Positions 1 to 9,230 are shown, numbered from the stretch's first letter. The stretch: 64,000 nt of DNA from a bacterium (GCA_021780905.1 JAJXXW010000080.1:1-64000), one strand, 5' to 3'. The notes: generated by a model from the sequence alone, not told the origin. Made by a program: numbers and translations.

Positions 1-1
1 G

Positions 2-70
2 AACCGGTTCACCGGGCCGGGAAAAATCGCGCTGCAGACGATGTATTGCCACATGGAAGGCGGCGAGTAA
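2..70 (+). CDS. C-terminal end of an AIM24/TIGR00266-like protein (5' truncated by window)
   Basis: Only the last 22 codons are in the window, ending in TAA at 68-70. The residues read FTGPGKIALQTM followed by a short acidic tail; a 'GPG-hydrophobic-Q' segment near the C-terminus is typical of the AIM24/TIGR00266 beta-sandwich family, whose biochemical role is poorly defined. The assignment rests on this short motif alone. Positions 71-307 between this stop and the convergent membrane-protein gene hold no convincing gene or RNA. Confidence 0.45.
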   Translation, partial: NRFTGPGKIALQTMYCHMEGGE

Positions 71-307
71 TCCGGCGCGCCAAATTAGTTGTATCGGCGC
101 GGGTGATTTGCTGCGATCCTGCGCAACGGATTTCTGCGTGGCGAACGGCCCAGCCTACGGCAGGGGATTCGGCTTGGTTTCAGCGCACGGACAGAAACAC
201 TTTTCGAACCGGACAAGGTTATTTCCGGCTTTGGAAGCGTTGCCGGTTTCAGGTTGAAGGCTGCGGGTTTGCTCCACGATGGTTGGCACCGGACTTGCCA
301 CCGGCCT

Positions 308-2026
308 TCACGCTTCAAAGTTTTTCAACTGCTTCAGCCCCATCTTCAGCGGTAGCCAGCCGAGGAGAAACGACAGCAGGACGAAGCCGAGGACGCCGGC
401 TAGCACCCATTCCGGGCCGCCGCGCAGTCCGCCGCCGGCCAGAATGAGCAGCACCAGCGAGGCGATGATGTAAACCGAGCTCAACACGAAGCACAGCGTG
501 CCGCCAAAGCCGCTGACGATTTTGTTCGGGTTGGTTTCCTTGAGGTTCGGATACAGCACGCCGAGGCCGACGGCGAGGCCGTTGAGCGCAAAGGTCATCA
601 CGGTGACGACCGCGCCGAAAAACGCGATGTCGCTCCCCGGCATTTTCAGCAGGTAGCACGAGAGCGTGACCAGCATGAGCGTCACGGCGAGCGACGCGAG
701 ACTGGCGAGCCAGTATTTCGTCAGGACGATGCGCCCCAGCCCCATCGGCGACATGCCGACAATCCACATGCGCCGGCCTTCGAGCGAGAATTGCGGAAAC
801 ACAAACCGCGTGGTGACGGACGCGAGATTGAAGGCGCACGCGCCGAGGTTCAGGAACGCGACGGCGTGGATCCAGAACGGGCTGGTAAGCTGGTGCGTGA
901 AGTTGCGGAGGTTGATGATGTAGGCGCCAAGCAGGCCGAAGAACATCACGGACTGGCCCCATTGCGTGGTGTCACGCCAGAACATCCGCAGGTCCTTGAC
1001 GGCGATGGCGCGGGTGTCGGGTTGCAGGAACGGAATTTTATCAAACAATCTTTCCAGAAAACCGGGCGGGGCAAATCCGCTTTCGGCCGCGCGGAAGAAA
1101 TGGAATTGGAAGCCGCGGTTCGCCCGGCTTTGCACCGCCGAGGCCGTGTCGTAAAACAGGGTTCCAAACCGGGTGAACGCCAGGCTGCCGAAAAACAGCG
1201 TGTGGCTCAACAGCACCGCCGCGAAGAAAATGGCGTTGTTCGTGATGCCCTCGGCCCATTGCAGGACCGCGCCGGAGAGCCAGTAGCTCGGCAGGAACGG
1301 AAACATCGTGAACCGCGTCTTGGCCAGCAGCCGGTCGAGCGCCTCCAGCGTCCGCTGGTCCAGCAGTTCGTCGTCCACCGGGTTCGTCTTCCACCAGAAC
1401 GCCACAAACGCCAGCAGCGCCAGCGCCAGCAGCAGCAGCATGACCTGAAAACTTTTCCGGTCCAGGTGCCGGCCGATGGCGATCGCCAGCGCCGACCCGA
1501 ACACGCCGGGCAAAATGATGAACAGCCCGATGAGCAAGCCGGTCAGCGGATAAAAATGCCACGGCACATCGCGCACCAGGCCGAAGGCCACCAGCAGCGG
1601 CGCGATCAAAAACAAAAACGCCCATGAGGCCAGAATGCTGGTCTCGATGAATTTCCAGTTGAAGATGGTCTGGTTGGAAACCGGCAGCGTGAGCAGGAAC
1701 GCCGTCTCCCGGTTTCGGAAAAGATTCGTGTAGGCGATGATGAGATTGCTCAGCAGCAGCAGGGCAAACAAAAACGCAAACAGCGTGTAGAGCAGGCGCT
1801 CCGTCAAGACCGCGCCGAGGCCGGGAAACTTGGCGATGAACCGCAGCCCGTAATAAAACAGCGCGAACGCCAGCACGAGATAGCCCACCACGAAACAGCT
1901 GATGATGCCGGTGAGCAGGCGCGACTGTTTGCGAATGTCGAGCAGCCGCCGCCAGCTATGGACGGCATTGACGCGCAGCAGCAGGAGCAGCAGCGAGGAT
2001 TTGATTGGGGTGGCCAAACCGGACAC
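308..2026 (-). CDS. Putative ABC exporter membrane protein (ABC-2-like permease)
   Basis: A 572-residue polytopic membrane protein with about 12 hydrophobic segments spread over the whole length, short hydrophilic loops and a larger loop around residues 215-330. An early segment (LLRVNAVHSWRRLLDIRKQSRLL) followed by paired helices, and the conserved-looking stretch NRETAFLLTLPVSN near residues 105-120, resemble the putative ABC exporter family (PF16962-type permeases) that work with a separate ATPase. No ATPase gene is adjacent, so the partner and the substrate are unknown. It is transcribed away from the MFS gene upstream (92-bp gap). The family assignment is from memory and is moderate. Confidence 0.6.
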   Translation of the reverse strand: MSGLATPIKSSLLLLLLRVNAVHSWRRLLDIRKQSRLLTGIISCFVVGYLVLAFALFYYGLRFIAKFPGLGAVLTERLLYTLFAFLFALLLLSNLIIAYTNLFRNRETAFLLTLPVSNQTIFNWKFIETSILASWAFLFLIAPLLVAFGLVRDVPWHFYPLTGLLIGLFIILPGVFGSALAIAIGRHLDRKSFQVMLLLLALALLAFVAFWWKTNPVDDELLDQRTLEALDRLLAKTRFTMFPFLPSYWLSGAVLQWAEGITNNAIFFAAVLLSHTLFFGSLAFTRFGTLFYDTASAVQSRANRGFQFHFFRAAESGFAPPGFLERLFDKIPFLQPDTRAIAVKDLRMFWRDTTQWGQSVMFFGLLGAYIINLRNFTHQLTSPFWIHAVAFLNLGACAFNLASVTTRFVFPQFSLEGRRMWIVGMSPMGLGRIVLTKYWLASLASLAVTLMLVTLSCYLLKMPGSDIAFFGAVVTVMTFALNGLAVGLGVLYPNLKETNPNKIVSGFGGTLCFVLSSVYIIASLVLLILAGGGLRGGPEWVLAGVLGFVLLSFLLGWLPLKMGLKQLKNFEA

Positions 2027-2118
2027 GCGGGAAAATTAAGCCGCAAACTGGAAGGACGCAATGGCGGACCGGAAGTTTTCGCCGCCGGCAGAAAAATGGT
2101 TGGAAACGGCGGGCGGAT

Positions 2119-3285
2119 TTAATCCCGCGCTTTTCGCAGCCAGACCAGTGCGCCCAGGCCGACCAGCAGGAGGCCCGAAACCGCCCAGGCGCCGGCGTTG
2201 GGACTTTCCGCCGCGAATCGGAGCGCCGCCGTGCCGACCGCCGGCCCGATGCAGTTACCGATGCCGACGGTCGCCTCATGGATGCCGCCATGTTCGCTTT
2301 TGGCTTCGCTCGCATCCATCGCGTAAAACAGCGACGAGTAATAAATCAGCCCGATGGCGGTGCCAAAGAAAAGTTGCGCGAGCAGCACGGCCGCCAAATT
2401 GGGCGTGATCAGGATCACCGCGAACGACCCGATGATTAGCACATAGGCGGAGAGCAGCCAGCGGAATCGGTAATGCCAGCCATCCCAGCGCCAGAACAGA
2501 ACAAATGCCGCCAGCCGCATAAAACCCCACAGCGAACACGCAAAGCCGGCGAACATCGGTGTGAGGTGAAATTTGGTCGCGAGGCCCGGGAGCACCGCGA
2601 CCAGCGTGTTGATGGCGATGTAGGCGAACGGATTGGCCAGCCACGCCAGTTGTTGAAAATTTTTGGCGCCGGCCGGTGGCGCACGATGCCATTCCGGCGC
2701 GGGCGTGGAATCGGTTTGGGCCGCTGGCCGATGTATTTTTTGCAGATAGAACATCAAGGCCAGTTGCACCACCATGAAGCCAAGCGGCAACCAAAAAAGG
2801 CTCGCGTAGCCCAGTTTTTCGATGAGCGCCCCGCCGACAAACAGCGCAAGGGCATTCGTGGCGGCCCAAGTGACATTATAGAGGCCGACTGCTTGCGGCA
2901 CCTGCGCCGGCGCTTCGCCTTCGGTGACCAACGCCTCGAGCATCGGCCAGGTCAGACAGACGCTCGCGGAAACGACCATGGCAACAACAATCTGGCCAGC
3001 GGCCGTGCCCAGCAACGGACCGAGGGCGAAGGCGGTCCCCATCAGGGTAAAACCCAGTTTCACCGAAAAAATGTTGCCGTAGCGCTGGCCGAATTTTCCG
3101 CCCTGCCACGCGGAGAACGCATAGACCAGACCCAGCAGGGCGGCGACCGCCAGATTCGCCTTGTCGCGGAAGCCGAATTTGTCGTGCAGCAGAAAATAGA
3201 CGTAGGTGAAATAAATCGTGGTGGCGAAGGAATTCAGCCCGATGATCGTGTAGCAAAGAAATTGTTTTTGGTGGTGGCGGTTCAT
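2119..3285 (-). CDS. Major facilitator superfamily transporter
   Basis: A 388-residue protein with about 12 transmembrane helices, two six-helix halves separated by a polar loop near residue 195 (IHRPAAQTDSTPAP), and the MFS loop 2-3 type motif GGKFGQRYGN. The start is taken at the ATG at 3283-3285 because it overlaps the stop of the upstream Nudix gene in an ATGA arrangement; the frame is open further upstream, but that extension (RRRRASRHPLVRGG) looks like shadow sequence. Substrate cannot be told from the sequence. The two coupled genes suggest co-expression, not a shown functional link. Confidence 0.85.
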   Translation of the reverse strand: MNRHHQKQFLCYTIIGLNSFATTIYFTYVYFLLHDKFGFRDKANLAVAALLGLVYAFSAWQGGKFGQRYGNIFSVKLGFTLMGTAFALGPLLGTAAGQIVVAMVVSASVCLTWPMLEALVTEGEAPAQVPQAVGLYNVTWAATNALALFVGGALIEKLGYASLFWLPLGFMVVQLALMFYLQKIHRPAAQTDSTPAPEWHRAPPAGAKNFQQLAWLANPFAYIAINTLVAVLPGLATKFHLTPMFAGFACSLWGFMRLAAFVLFWRWDGWHYRFRWLLSAYVLIIGSFAVILITPNLAAVLLAQLFFGTAIGLIYYSSLFYAMDASEAKSEHGGIHEATVGIGNCIGPAVGTAALRFAAESPNAGAWAVSGLLLVGLGALVWLRKARD

Positions 3286-3746
3286 GGGTGCGACGAAATT
3301 TCCTGGATGGCCTGGCGGCAATACCATTTCACCGCGTCGGTCATCGGCGGCGAAAGTTTTTCCAAATCGTCCGCCGCGCACCAGCGGATGTCGTGATGCT
3401 CGGCGGCGGCGAGGGTAAGCTTGCCGTCCTTTGGTTTGGCCCAATAAATCATGCCGATGTGCTCGTGCGAATCGCTGATGCGATGGATGTCCAGAAAGCG
3501 CGGCGCGATGAGTGCGCGGGTGCCCGGCCCGGTCGTGGGCGGCCGTTCGCCGAGCAGCTCCACGTCAAAGCCGCTTTCTTCCTTCGCCTCGCGCAACGCG
3601 GCAATCTCCGGATCTTCGTCCAGTTCGATGTGCCCGCCGAGTGGCAGCCATTTGTCCAGCTTGCGATGGTGGATGAGCAGAACCTTCGCGTCGTGAACGA
3701 CGAAGATCGCGACGGTGAAATCAATTTTTTCGTGGATGTGAGCCAT
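3282..3746 (-). CDS. Nudix hydrolase
   Basis: A 154-residue protein with a complete Nudix box at residues 38-60 (G-x5-E-x7-RE-x2-EE-x-G-hydrophobic: GHIELDE, then REAKEESGF). The two EE glutamates that ligate Mg2+ are present. Nudix enzymes cleave nucleoside diphosphates linked to another moiety; the exact substrate is not readable here. Start chosen at ATG 3744-3746 (MAHIHEK) because the upstream 12-residue extension is basic, unlike the family, and begins inside the intergenic repeat. Its TGA overlaps the ATG of the MFS transporter. Confidence 0.9.
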   Translation of the reverse strand: MAHIHEKIDFTVAIFVVHDAKVLLIHHRKLDKWLPLGGHIELDEDPEIAALREAKEESGFDVELLGERPPTTGPGTRALIAPRFLDIHRISDSHEHIGMIYWAKPKDGKLTLAAAEHHDIRWCAADDLEKLSPPMTDAVKWYCRQAIQEISSHP

Positions 3747-3763
3747 AGGCGATCGGGAAAATC

Positions 3764-3836
3764 TTAACCGCCAAGACACCAAGGCACAAAGTTAATGATA
3801 ATCCTTTCTTGATGACTTGGTGCCTTGATGGTTAGC
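3764..3836. repeat. Intergenic hairpin built from 7-base units
   Basis: Left arm (CCAAGAC, ACCAAGG, CACAAAG units, about 3764-3790) pairs imperfectly with the right arm (CTTGATG, ACTTGGT, GCCTTGA, 3805-3833). It lies between the divergently placed Nudix start and the end of korB, next to a normal terminator. Hairpins of the same design occur at 20613-20678 and 53133-53207. Confidence 0.7.
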
Positions 3837-3837
3837 G

Positions 3838-3866
3838 AAAAAGCCCCGGCTCGCGCCAGGGCTTTT
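3838..3866 (-). terminator. Rho-independent terminator after korB
   Basis: A stem of AAAAGCCC/GGGCTTTT extended by GGC/GCC across one mismatch, loop TCGC, with a run of five T on the minus strand. It sits 31 bp past the korB stop and so probably ends the korA-korB transcript. Confidence 0.75.
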
Positions 3867-3896
3867 GGAATGGACTCGGTGGCCGTCTGCCAGGAC

Positions 3897-4832
3897 TTAT
3901 TTCATCCGGTCGAAGTTCTTCTGGAGAATCTGCCAGTCTTTCTGGCCGGCGAATTTGCTCCGGAAGCTGGCGTTGACCTCGGCTTCGCGGGCATTTTTCG
4001 TCGGCTTGTTGACCTTGTAAAGCACGCCGAAATTGCCGGGGAAATCCGCACTGGCCAGCTTGTAGGCGGCCATTTCATCGGTCACGTCGTGCGTCTTGGG
4101 CACTTCGTTGAACGCGCCGCCTTTGCGGGGATTCGCCGCGTCAAACGCGCCTTCGTAGAACTCCACGCACTCGCTCAGGCAGTGGACGAAACTGAAACCG
4201 TCGTGATCCATCGCGGCTTCCATGGTCGCGAGGACATGGTTGGGATTCGACGCCGAGGTGCGCGCGACAAACGTGGCTCCGACGGCGATGGCTTGCTTCG
4301 CGGGATTGATCGGATAATCCACCGCGCCCCAGATGTCCGTCTTGCTCTTGAAGCCGACCGGCGACGTGGGCGAAGTCTGTTTCTTCGTGAGGCCATAGAC
4401 CTGGTTGTCCATGACGACGAGCGTCATCTTGATGTTTTTGCGCGCGGTATGCGTGAAGTGGTTGCCGCCGATGGAGAACGCGTCGCCGTCACCGCTGAAG
4501 GCGAAGACGTGCAAATCCGGACGCGAGAGCGAAACGCCACTCGCAAACGGCAGCGCGCGGCCGTGGATGAAATGCGCGCCGTGCGCCTGCACGAAATACG
4601 GAAAACGGCTGGAGCAGCCGATGCCGGAAATGGTGGTGATCTTCTCATGCCACAATTTGCGCTTCTCAATCAGCTTGAAATACAGCGCGAGCACGGAGAA
4701 GTCGCCGCAGCCGGGGCACCAGGTCGGATGGTCGGCAACAATTTCCTTGCGCGTCAGCGCCTTGCGTTCGCCGGTGGCGGTTTCGGTCGCGGTCACGGGG
4801 ACAACCGGTTTTTCAGTCAACGTCTGGCTCAT
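3897..4832 (-). CDS. korB: 2-oxoacid:ferredoxin oxidoreductase, beta (TPP) subunit
   Basis: The 311-residue thiamine-diphosphate subunit of a 2-oxoglutarate (or related 2-oxoacid):ferredoxin oxidoreductase, which converts the 2-oxoacid and CoA to acyl-CoA, CO2 and reduced ferredoxin in the cytoplasm. WCPGCGDF (Cys39, Cys42) and a further Cys73 are cluster-ligand candidates; GDGDAFSIGGNH (114-125) followed by the DNQVYGLTKKQTSPTSP segment is the TPP-binding region. The length fits KorB/OorB. It follows korA after 12 bp and ends at a terminator. No delta (ferredoxin) subunit gene is next to it, as in two-subunit enzymes. 2-oxoglutarate is preferred as substrate by family resemblance only. Confidence 0.9.
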   Translation of the reverse strand: MSQTLTEKPVVPVTATETATGERKALTRKEIVADHPTWCPGCGDFSVLALYFKLIEKRKLWHEKITTISGIGCSSRFPYFVQAHGAHFIHGRALPFASGVSLSRPDLHVFAFSGDGDAFSIGGNHFTHTARKNIKMTLVVMDNQVYGLTKKQTSPTSPVGFKSKTDIWGAVDYPINPAKQAIAVGATFVARTSASNPNHVLATMEAAMDHDGFSFVHCLSECVEFYEGAFDAANPRKGGAFNEVPKTHDVTDEMAAYKLASADFPGNFGVLYKVNKPTKNAREAEVNASFRSKFAGQKDWQILQKNFDRMK

Positions 4833-4844
4833 AAAATTGGGGGG

Positions 4845-6656
4845 TTACTTGCGCGCCTTGGCTTTCATCTGTTCGAGGATCTCGCGAACCTTCCAGGTCA
4901 GGCCGTCGGTCTTGTTAATGCCTTGGATTTTCGCATCACAATAACGGGCGCGCAGCACGGCACCGAGCTGGCCGTAGCCGTAAAGCCCTTCGTCGTTCAT
5001 TTCCACGACCAGAATGTGGTTGAAGCCGGAGAAAATATTTTCCAGCCCGTCCGGCAGCGGATTGACGTAACGCAGATGAATCGCGGAAACACTGTCGCCG
5101 GCGGCGCGCGACCGGTCAACGGCCTCCTTGATCGGGCCTTCAGTGGAACCCCAACCGACGAGCAAAACATTGCCTTCGGGAGCGCCATAAATTTTGGGGA
5201 GCGGCAGCGTGGCACCGAGCGCCTGCAATTTTTTCCGGCGCTTCGCCGTCATCTGCATGTGCAGTTTCGGCGAGCCGGTCGGATGGCCGAGTTCGTCGTG
5301 TTCCAACCCGGTCGCAATCGGATATTTGCCGTCCAAAATGCGCGTGCCTGGTTTGACGTGCGGCGTGATGCCATCCTTCGCCGACAAATCATAAGGCTTG
5401 TGCGTGGCGACCGGCGAATAATCCGGCGTGATGTCCTGGCAGATTTTTTCGAGATTCGGTTCCGCAAACGCCTCGATGCGCGTGGCGATGCCCTGGTCGG
5501 TCAGGAAAAACACCGGCGTGTTGTATTTGCGGGCAATGTTGACCGCCTCGATGGCCATGTAAAAACAATCTTCCACGTTCGCCGGCGCGAGCACGACGCG
5601 CGGGGCGTCACCGTGGCCGCCGTTGATGGCGATGTTCAAGTCGGACTGCTCGATGTTCGTCGGCATGCCGGTGGACGGCCCGCCGCGCTGGACATTGATG
5701 ATCACCAGGGGCATTTCGGCCATGACCGCCCAGCCGATGGCTTCGGTCTTGAGCGCGATGCCTGGGCCGCTGGAACCCGTCACCGCCACCCGGCCGGCAA
5801 AGCTGGCGCCGAGCGCCATGGAGACGGAGGCGATTTCATCCTCACACTGGATAAAGGAACCGCCGTATTTCGGCAGCTCTCGCCGGAGCAATTCCATGAT
5901 GTCCGTCCACGGCGTGATCGGGTAGCCCGCGCCGAACCGCACGCCGGCGGCGATGAGACCGTAGCCGATGGCTTCGTTGCCGTTCATCACCACCTGCGGG
6001 ACTCCGTGCTTCTGGCTGTCGGTGATCTGAAAGGTTTCCACCACGCTGCCGGGAGAATTGGCGTAACCCGCGTGGAACGCCGCCAGCGCGTTGTTCAGAA
6101 TGCTTGGATCCTTGCCGGTGAAACGTTCACCGAGCAGCTTTTCCAGCTTCGCCACGTTCAGGTCGAACATCCGGGCGATGAGGCCGAGGGAATAAATATT
6201 TTTGCCCTTGTCCTTGGCCGTGCCGCCGATGGCCTCGACCGTGAGTGAGGAAATCGGGATGCCGACATGGTGATACTCGGTTTCCCATTCCGGCTTGGGC
6301 TGCACATGGTCGCTGTCATAAAGCACAATCCCCTTTTTCTTGAGGGAGTTAATGTGGCCTTCGTAGCTGTGCTGGTAAAACGCCAGCAGCACGTCCGCCT
6401 CGTCGCCGGCGGTCAGCACCTCGCCGCTGCCGATACGCACCTGGAAGATGGACGGGCCGCCGGAAATGGTGGACGGAATGGTCATGAACGTCATGACCTC
6501 CTGCTCGCTGCGGCCGGCGAGCCGTGCCAGAAAACCGCCAATGGCCTGGATACCATCCTGCGAATTGCCGGCAATGCGGATGACTACCTCGTCAATCCGC
6601 GAAATTTTTTGCCCGCCACCCGCCGCCGGCGCACCCGCTGTTGCATGACTACTCAT
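4845..6656 (-). CDS. korA: 2-oxoacid:ferredoxin oxidoreductase, fused gamma-alpha subunit
   Basis: A 603-residue protein with the gamma domain first (residues ~20-200: GNSQDGIQAIGGFLARLAGR, TIPSTISGGPS) and the alpha pyrimidine-binding domain after it (from ~220: NGNEAIGYGLIAAG, GAGYPITPWTD). The gamma-alpha fusion is typical of KorA-type enzymes. It is the promoter-proximal gene of korA-korB. The start ATG at 6654-6656 precedes the low-complexity Ala/Gly stretch (ATAGAPAAGGGQ), so a slightly later start cannot be excluded, but the first conserved residues begin at EVVIRIAGN. The enzyme would supply reduced ferredoxin or run a reductive/oxidative TCA step together with mdh (13.7 kb). Confidence 0.92.
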   Translation of the reverse strand: MSSHATAGAPAAGGGQKISRIDEVVIRIAGNSQDGIQAIGGFLARLAGRSEQEVMTFMTIPSTISGGPSIFQVRIGSGEVLTAGDEADVLLAFYQHSYEGHINSLKKKGIVLYDSDHVQPKPEWETEYHHVGIPISSLTVEAIGGTAKDKGKNIYSLGLIARMFDLNVAKLEKLLGERFTGKDPSILNNALAAFHAGYANSPGSVVETFQITDSQKHGVPQVVMNGNEAIGYGLIAAGVRFGAGYPITPWTDIMELLRRELPKYGGSFIQCEDEIASVSMALGASFAGRVAVTGSSGPGIALKTEAIGWAVMAEMPLVIINVQRGGPSTGMPTNIEQSDLNIAINGGHGDAPRVVLAPANVEDCFYMAIEAVNIARKYNTPVFFLTDQGIATRIEAFAEPNLEKICQDITPDYSPVATHKPYDLSAKDGITPHVKPGTRILDGKYPIATGLEHDELGHPTGSPKLHMQMTAKRRKKLQALGATLPLPKIYGAPEGNVLLVGWGSTEGPIKEAVDRSRAAGDSVSAIHLRYVNPLPDGLENIFSGFNHILVVEMNDEGLYGYGQLGAVLRARYCDAKIQGINKTDGLTWKVREILEQMKAKARK

Positions 6657-6738
6657 AAGGAGCCTTGGAATCTAAAGATTACTTCGGCAAGGTGGTTTGA
6701 CGCCTGAAGCTGTTTCAGCGCGACACCGTTGCAGCCAC

Positions 6739-6768
6739 ACACTACGGCATTGCAGGGCAACGTGTCAA
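6739..6768 (-). promoter_or_regulatory. Possible sigma-70-like promoter for korA
   Basis: On the minus strand TTGACA (6763-6768) is followed after 18 bp by TAGTGT (6739-6744). The -35 is perfect, the -10 only 3/6, so this is a weak call. It would give a leader of about 75 nt. The rest of the 226-bp gap (6657-6882) is AT-rich and shows no gene. Confidence 0.3.
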
Positions 6769-6882
6769 ATTCTAATGATGCATATATCTCATTGATAAAA
6801 AACAAGATGCACAGCCACAAAGACCGCCGACAGAAACGCGCAACATAATAATTAGTTCTATTTATCTATCCTAAACCCAGCA

Positions 6883-8148
6883 TCAGCCGATTCCCGAACC
6901 CAATCGATCCACCGCGTTAGTCCGGCAGATGCCGGCAAAAACAGCCGCCAACGGCTTGGGCGAGCGCGGCAGCTTTTCATCCGCGAAATCCACCGCCAGC
7001 AGCCCGAATTTCTTGGTGTAGCCGAACTGCCACTCGAAATTGTCCAGCAGCGACCAGTAGAAAAAGCCGCGCACCTCCACGCCGCCGGCCATCGCGCCGT
7101 GCAGCGCGGCGAGATTTTCGCGGAGGTCGCGTTCGCGGAACGGTTCATCGTCGGAAGCCGCGCCGTGTTCGGTGATGTAAACTGGCAGCCGGAATTTCCG
7201 GTGGAGATACGAAAGGATTTTCACCAGGCCGGCCGGATAACGCTCCACCATGTCGTCGCAGACGAAGCCGAAATCTTTCAGGGTCTTCACCGGGGTGCCG
7301 CTGGCCGGAATCATCGCGCGAAAATGGTGGAACCGCACGCGCCCGTAATAATTCAAGCCGATGAACGTCGAGTCCCGCCGCCGCCCGCCGCCGAGAAAGG
7401 CGTCCAGCACAAATTTGTTGAACGTGTAATGGCACGCAAATGCCGTGGTGCGGTCCCACGGCGAAAATCGTTGGTAGGCGTGGAAAAACGTCCAGTTCTT
7501 GGCGATGCCGACTTCCGGTTGGCGCCCGGCGTCGCCCTCGCGCCGGATGACGCGGCTGGCCTGCACATGGGCGCGGGCCATGTGGTCAATCACGCGGCGG
7601 AACTGCCCCAGCTTCCATTTGCGTTGCGGCGGAAAACCGCCGAGCAGATACGCCACACAGGCGTAGGTGTCCGGCTCGTTGAACGTGTTCCACAGATAAA
7701 CGCGGTCTTTCAGCACGGCGATGAGTTTGGTGACGTAATCCACGAAGGCCGGAATCGTCGCCGCGTTGGTCCAGCCGCCGGCGGTGTTGATCCACGGCGG
7801 ATTGGAAAAATGATGCAGCACCACCATCGGCGTGATGCCTTTCGCCTGGAGCCGGTCAATCAAATCCATGTAGCGCGCCAGCTCCTTTTGATTCAGCGGC
7901 GCGAACGGCGCGGATTGCAATCGTCCCCACTCGATGCCGAAGCGGTAGGCGTTCGTGCCGAGCCGCGCCATCCACTCGATGTCTTCGGGGTAACGGTGAT
8001 AATGGTCACACGCGATCCGGCAGTGACCGCCGTCCTGCGCGGTGAAATGCGTCCACTCGTTTTCAATGTGGCCTTCCACCTGCGTCGGCGACGTGGCGGT
8101 GCCCCAGAGAAAACCGGGCGGGAATTTGAGAACATCGCCGCTGTTCAT
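6883..8148 (-). CDS. Glycoside hydrolase family 1 (beta-glucosidase/beta-glycosidase type)
   Basis: A 421-residue retaining beta-glycosidase. The N-terminus FPPGFLWGTATSPTQVEG is the GH1 signature; the acid/base Glu158 lies in TFNEPD and the nucleophile Glu327 in YITEHG. No signal peptide, so it acts in the cytoplasm on imported or endogenous glycosides. Start taken at ATG 8146-8148, which overlaps the TGA of the upstream glycosyltransferase (ATGA); the open frame runs about 280 bp further upstream but that part is arginine-rich shadow sequence. Its place after a metallophosphoesterase and a glycosyltransferase suggests trimming or recycling of a glycolipid, which is inference. Confidence 0.93.
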   Translation of the reverse strand: MNSGDVLKFPPGFLWGTATSPTQVEGHIENEWTHFTAQDGGHCRIACDHYHRYPEDIEWMARLGTNAYRFGIEWGRLQSAPFAPLNQKELARYMDLIDRLQAKGITPMVVLHHFSNPPWINTAGGWTNAATIPAFVDYVTKLIAVLKDRVYLWNTFNEPDTYACVAYLLGGFPPQRKWKLGQFRRVIDHMARAHVQASRVIRREGDAGRQPEVGIAKNWTFFHAYQRFSPWDRTTAFACHYTFNKFVLDAFLGGGRRRDSTFIGLNYYGRVRFHHFRAMIPASGTPVKTLKDFGFVCDDMVERYPAGLVKILSYLHRKFRLPVYITEHGAASDDEPFRERDLRENLAALHGAMAGGVEVRGFFYWSLLDNFEWQFGYTKKFGLLAVDFADEKLPRSPKPLAAVFAGICRTNAVDRLGSGIG

Positions 8149-9230
8149 CGTGCGGATTTGACGGCGTGCTCGATGGCGGCAAACAGTTTTTCCGGCGCGC
8201 GATTCACCCAGGCTCGGAATTTTTCCACGGGCAGATGATTCGGCAGTTCGGCCAGGCGGTCGAGGTTGAAACTCTTTTCGGCGAGGCCGATGCCGAACTG
8301 CTGCGCGTCCAGCGCGTTCACCTGCTGCTCGACGTGGTTTTCCACCGGCACGAGAAACAGCGGCTTGCCGAGCCACGCGGCCTCGCTGACGGATTCGAAG
8401 CCGGCGGTGCAGACGACGTGGCGGCACTCCGCCATCATCGTCAGAAACTTCTCACCGTCCAGCCGGTGAAACGTGAGCGCCGGCGAATGCTGAAACTCCG
8501 CCGGCGCGTCCGGCTTGTCGTAAAAACAATGCAGCTTCGTCTGCGGATTTTTCGCGCTCCAGGCGATGATTTGGTCGGCGTAACCGTGATTCAGCAGATA
8601 GACGAGGACGAAATCGCCATCCGGTTTTAATTCCAGTTGAAAAAGCTGCTTCCGCAAAATCGGCGGGCCGACGAAAATTTTCTTCACCGGCAGGTTGGGC
8701 GTTTCGTAGAGCGAGAGCGCCAGCTTGGTGGCGCGGGCACCAAGCAGCCAGGTGTAAATTTTCATGCTCATAAGCTGTTTCCACAACTGCGGCGCGTGAA
8801 CGTAGCCGGGATGCTGGAACATGAACTGGTGGCCGAGGGCGACGACGGGCGGGCGGCGGCGGCGCGTCAGGGCGTAGAATGCGGCCATCGGTTCGAAGAA
8901 ATTGAGGATCACGTCCGGCTGCGTTTCGCGGACGATGTCGTCGAGCTGGCGGAGGATGCGAAAGTATTTCGGCAGCTTGCCAAAGACGCCGAGGAGCGTG
9001 GCGGTGTTGCTGACGGAGCGGTTGTTTTTATATTTGAATTCCAGCGTCGGCAGTTGCCGGACGGGCATCTTCATCGCCGATGCGAAGTATGCCGGCATCG
9101 GCCGTTGCGCGCTCGCGCCCAGCGTCACGGCGACGATCTGATGTCCCGCCGCCTCGGCCATTTCCTTGACGGCCATCGCCTGGGTCATGTGGCCCCGGCC
9201 CTCGCCCAGCACGCAGAACATCATTTTCAT
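8145..9230 (-). CDS. Glycosyltransferase, MurG/UDP-glycosyltransferase-like (GT-B)
   Basis: About 361 residues. The N-terminus FCVLGEGRGHMTQA is the GT-B nucleotide-sugar transferase start (GxGxGH type), and the C-terminal half carries TAGFESVSEAAWLGKPLFLVP with VENHVEQQVNA, the donor-binding region of MurG-like and Glyco_trans_1_3 (PF13528) enzymes. Start set at ATG 9228-9230 since conserved sequence begins at once. Most of its first 68 codons overlap the open 3' end of the preceding metallophosphoesterase frame. The acceptor is unknown; a lipid or cell-envelope acceptor is likely from the neighbours. Confidence 0.8.
   Translation of the reverse strand: MKMMFCVLGEGRGHMTQAMAVKEMAEAAGHQIVAVTLGASAQRPMPAYFASAMKMPVRQLPTLEFKYKNNRSVSNTATLLGVFGKLPKYFRILRQLDDIVRETQPDVILNFFEPMAAFYALTRRRRPPVVALGHQFMFQHPGYVHAPQLWKQLMSMKIYTWLLGARATKLALSLYETPNLPVKKIFVGPPILRKQLFQLELKPDGDFVLVYLLNHGYADQIIAWSAKNPQTKLHCFYDKPDAPAEFQHSPALTFHRLDGEKFLTMMAECRHVVCTAGFESVSEAAWLGKPLFLVPVENHVEQQVNALDAQQFGIGLAEKSFNLDRLAELPNHLPVEKFRAWVNRAPEKLFAAIEHAVKSAR

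Noticed and set aside
3769..3832. tRNA or small structured RNA gene
   Set aside because: The stem is made of imperfect 7-base repeats, has no cloverleaf, and recurs with other sequences elsewhere.
3825..6248. An 807-codon open frame on the plus strand
   Set aside because: It is antiparallel to korB and korA, which carry complete family motifs; the frame is open only because of high GC and has no recognisable domains.
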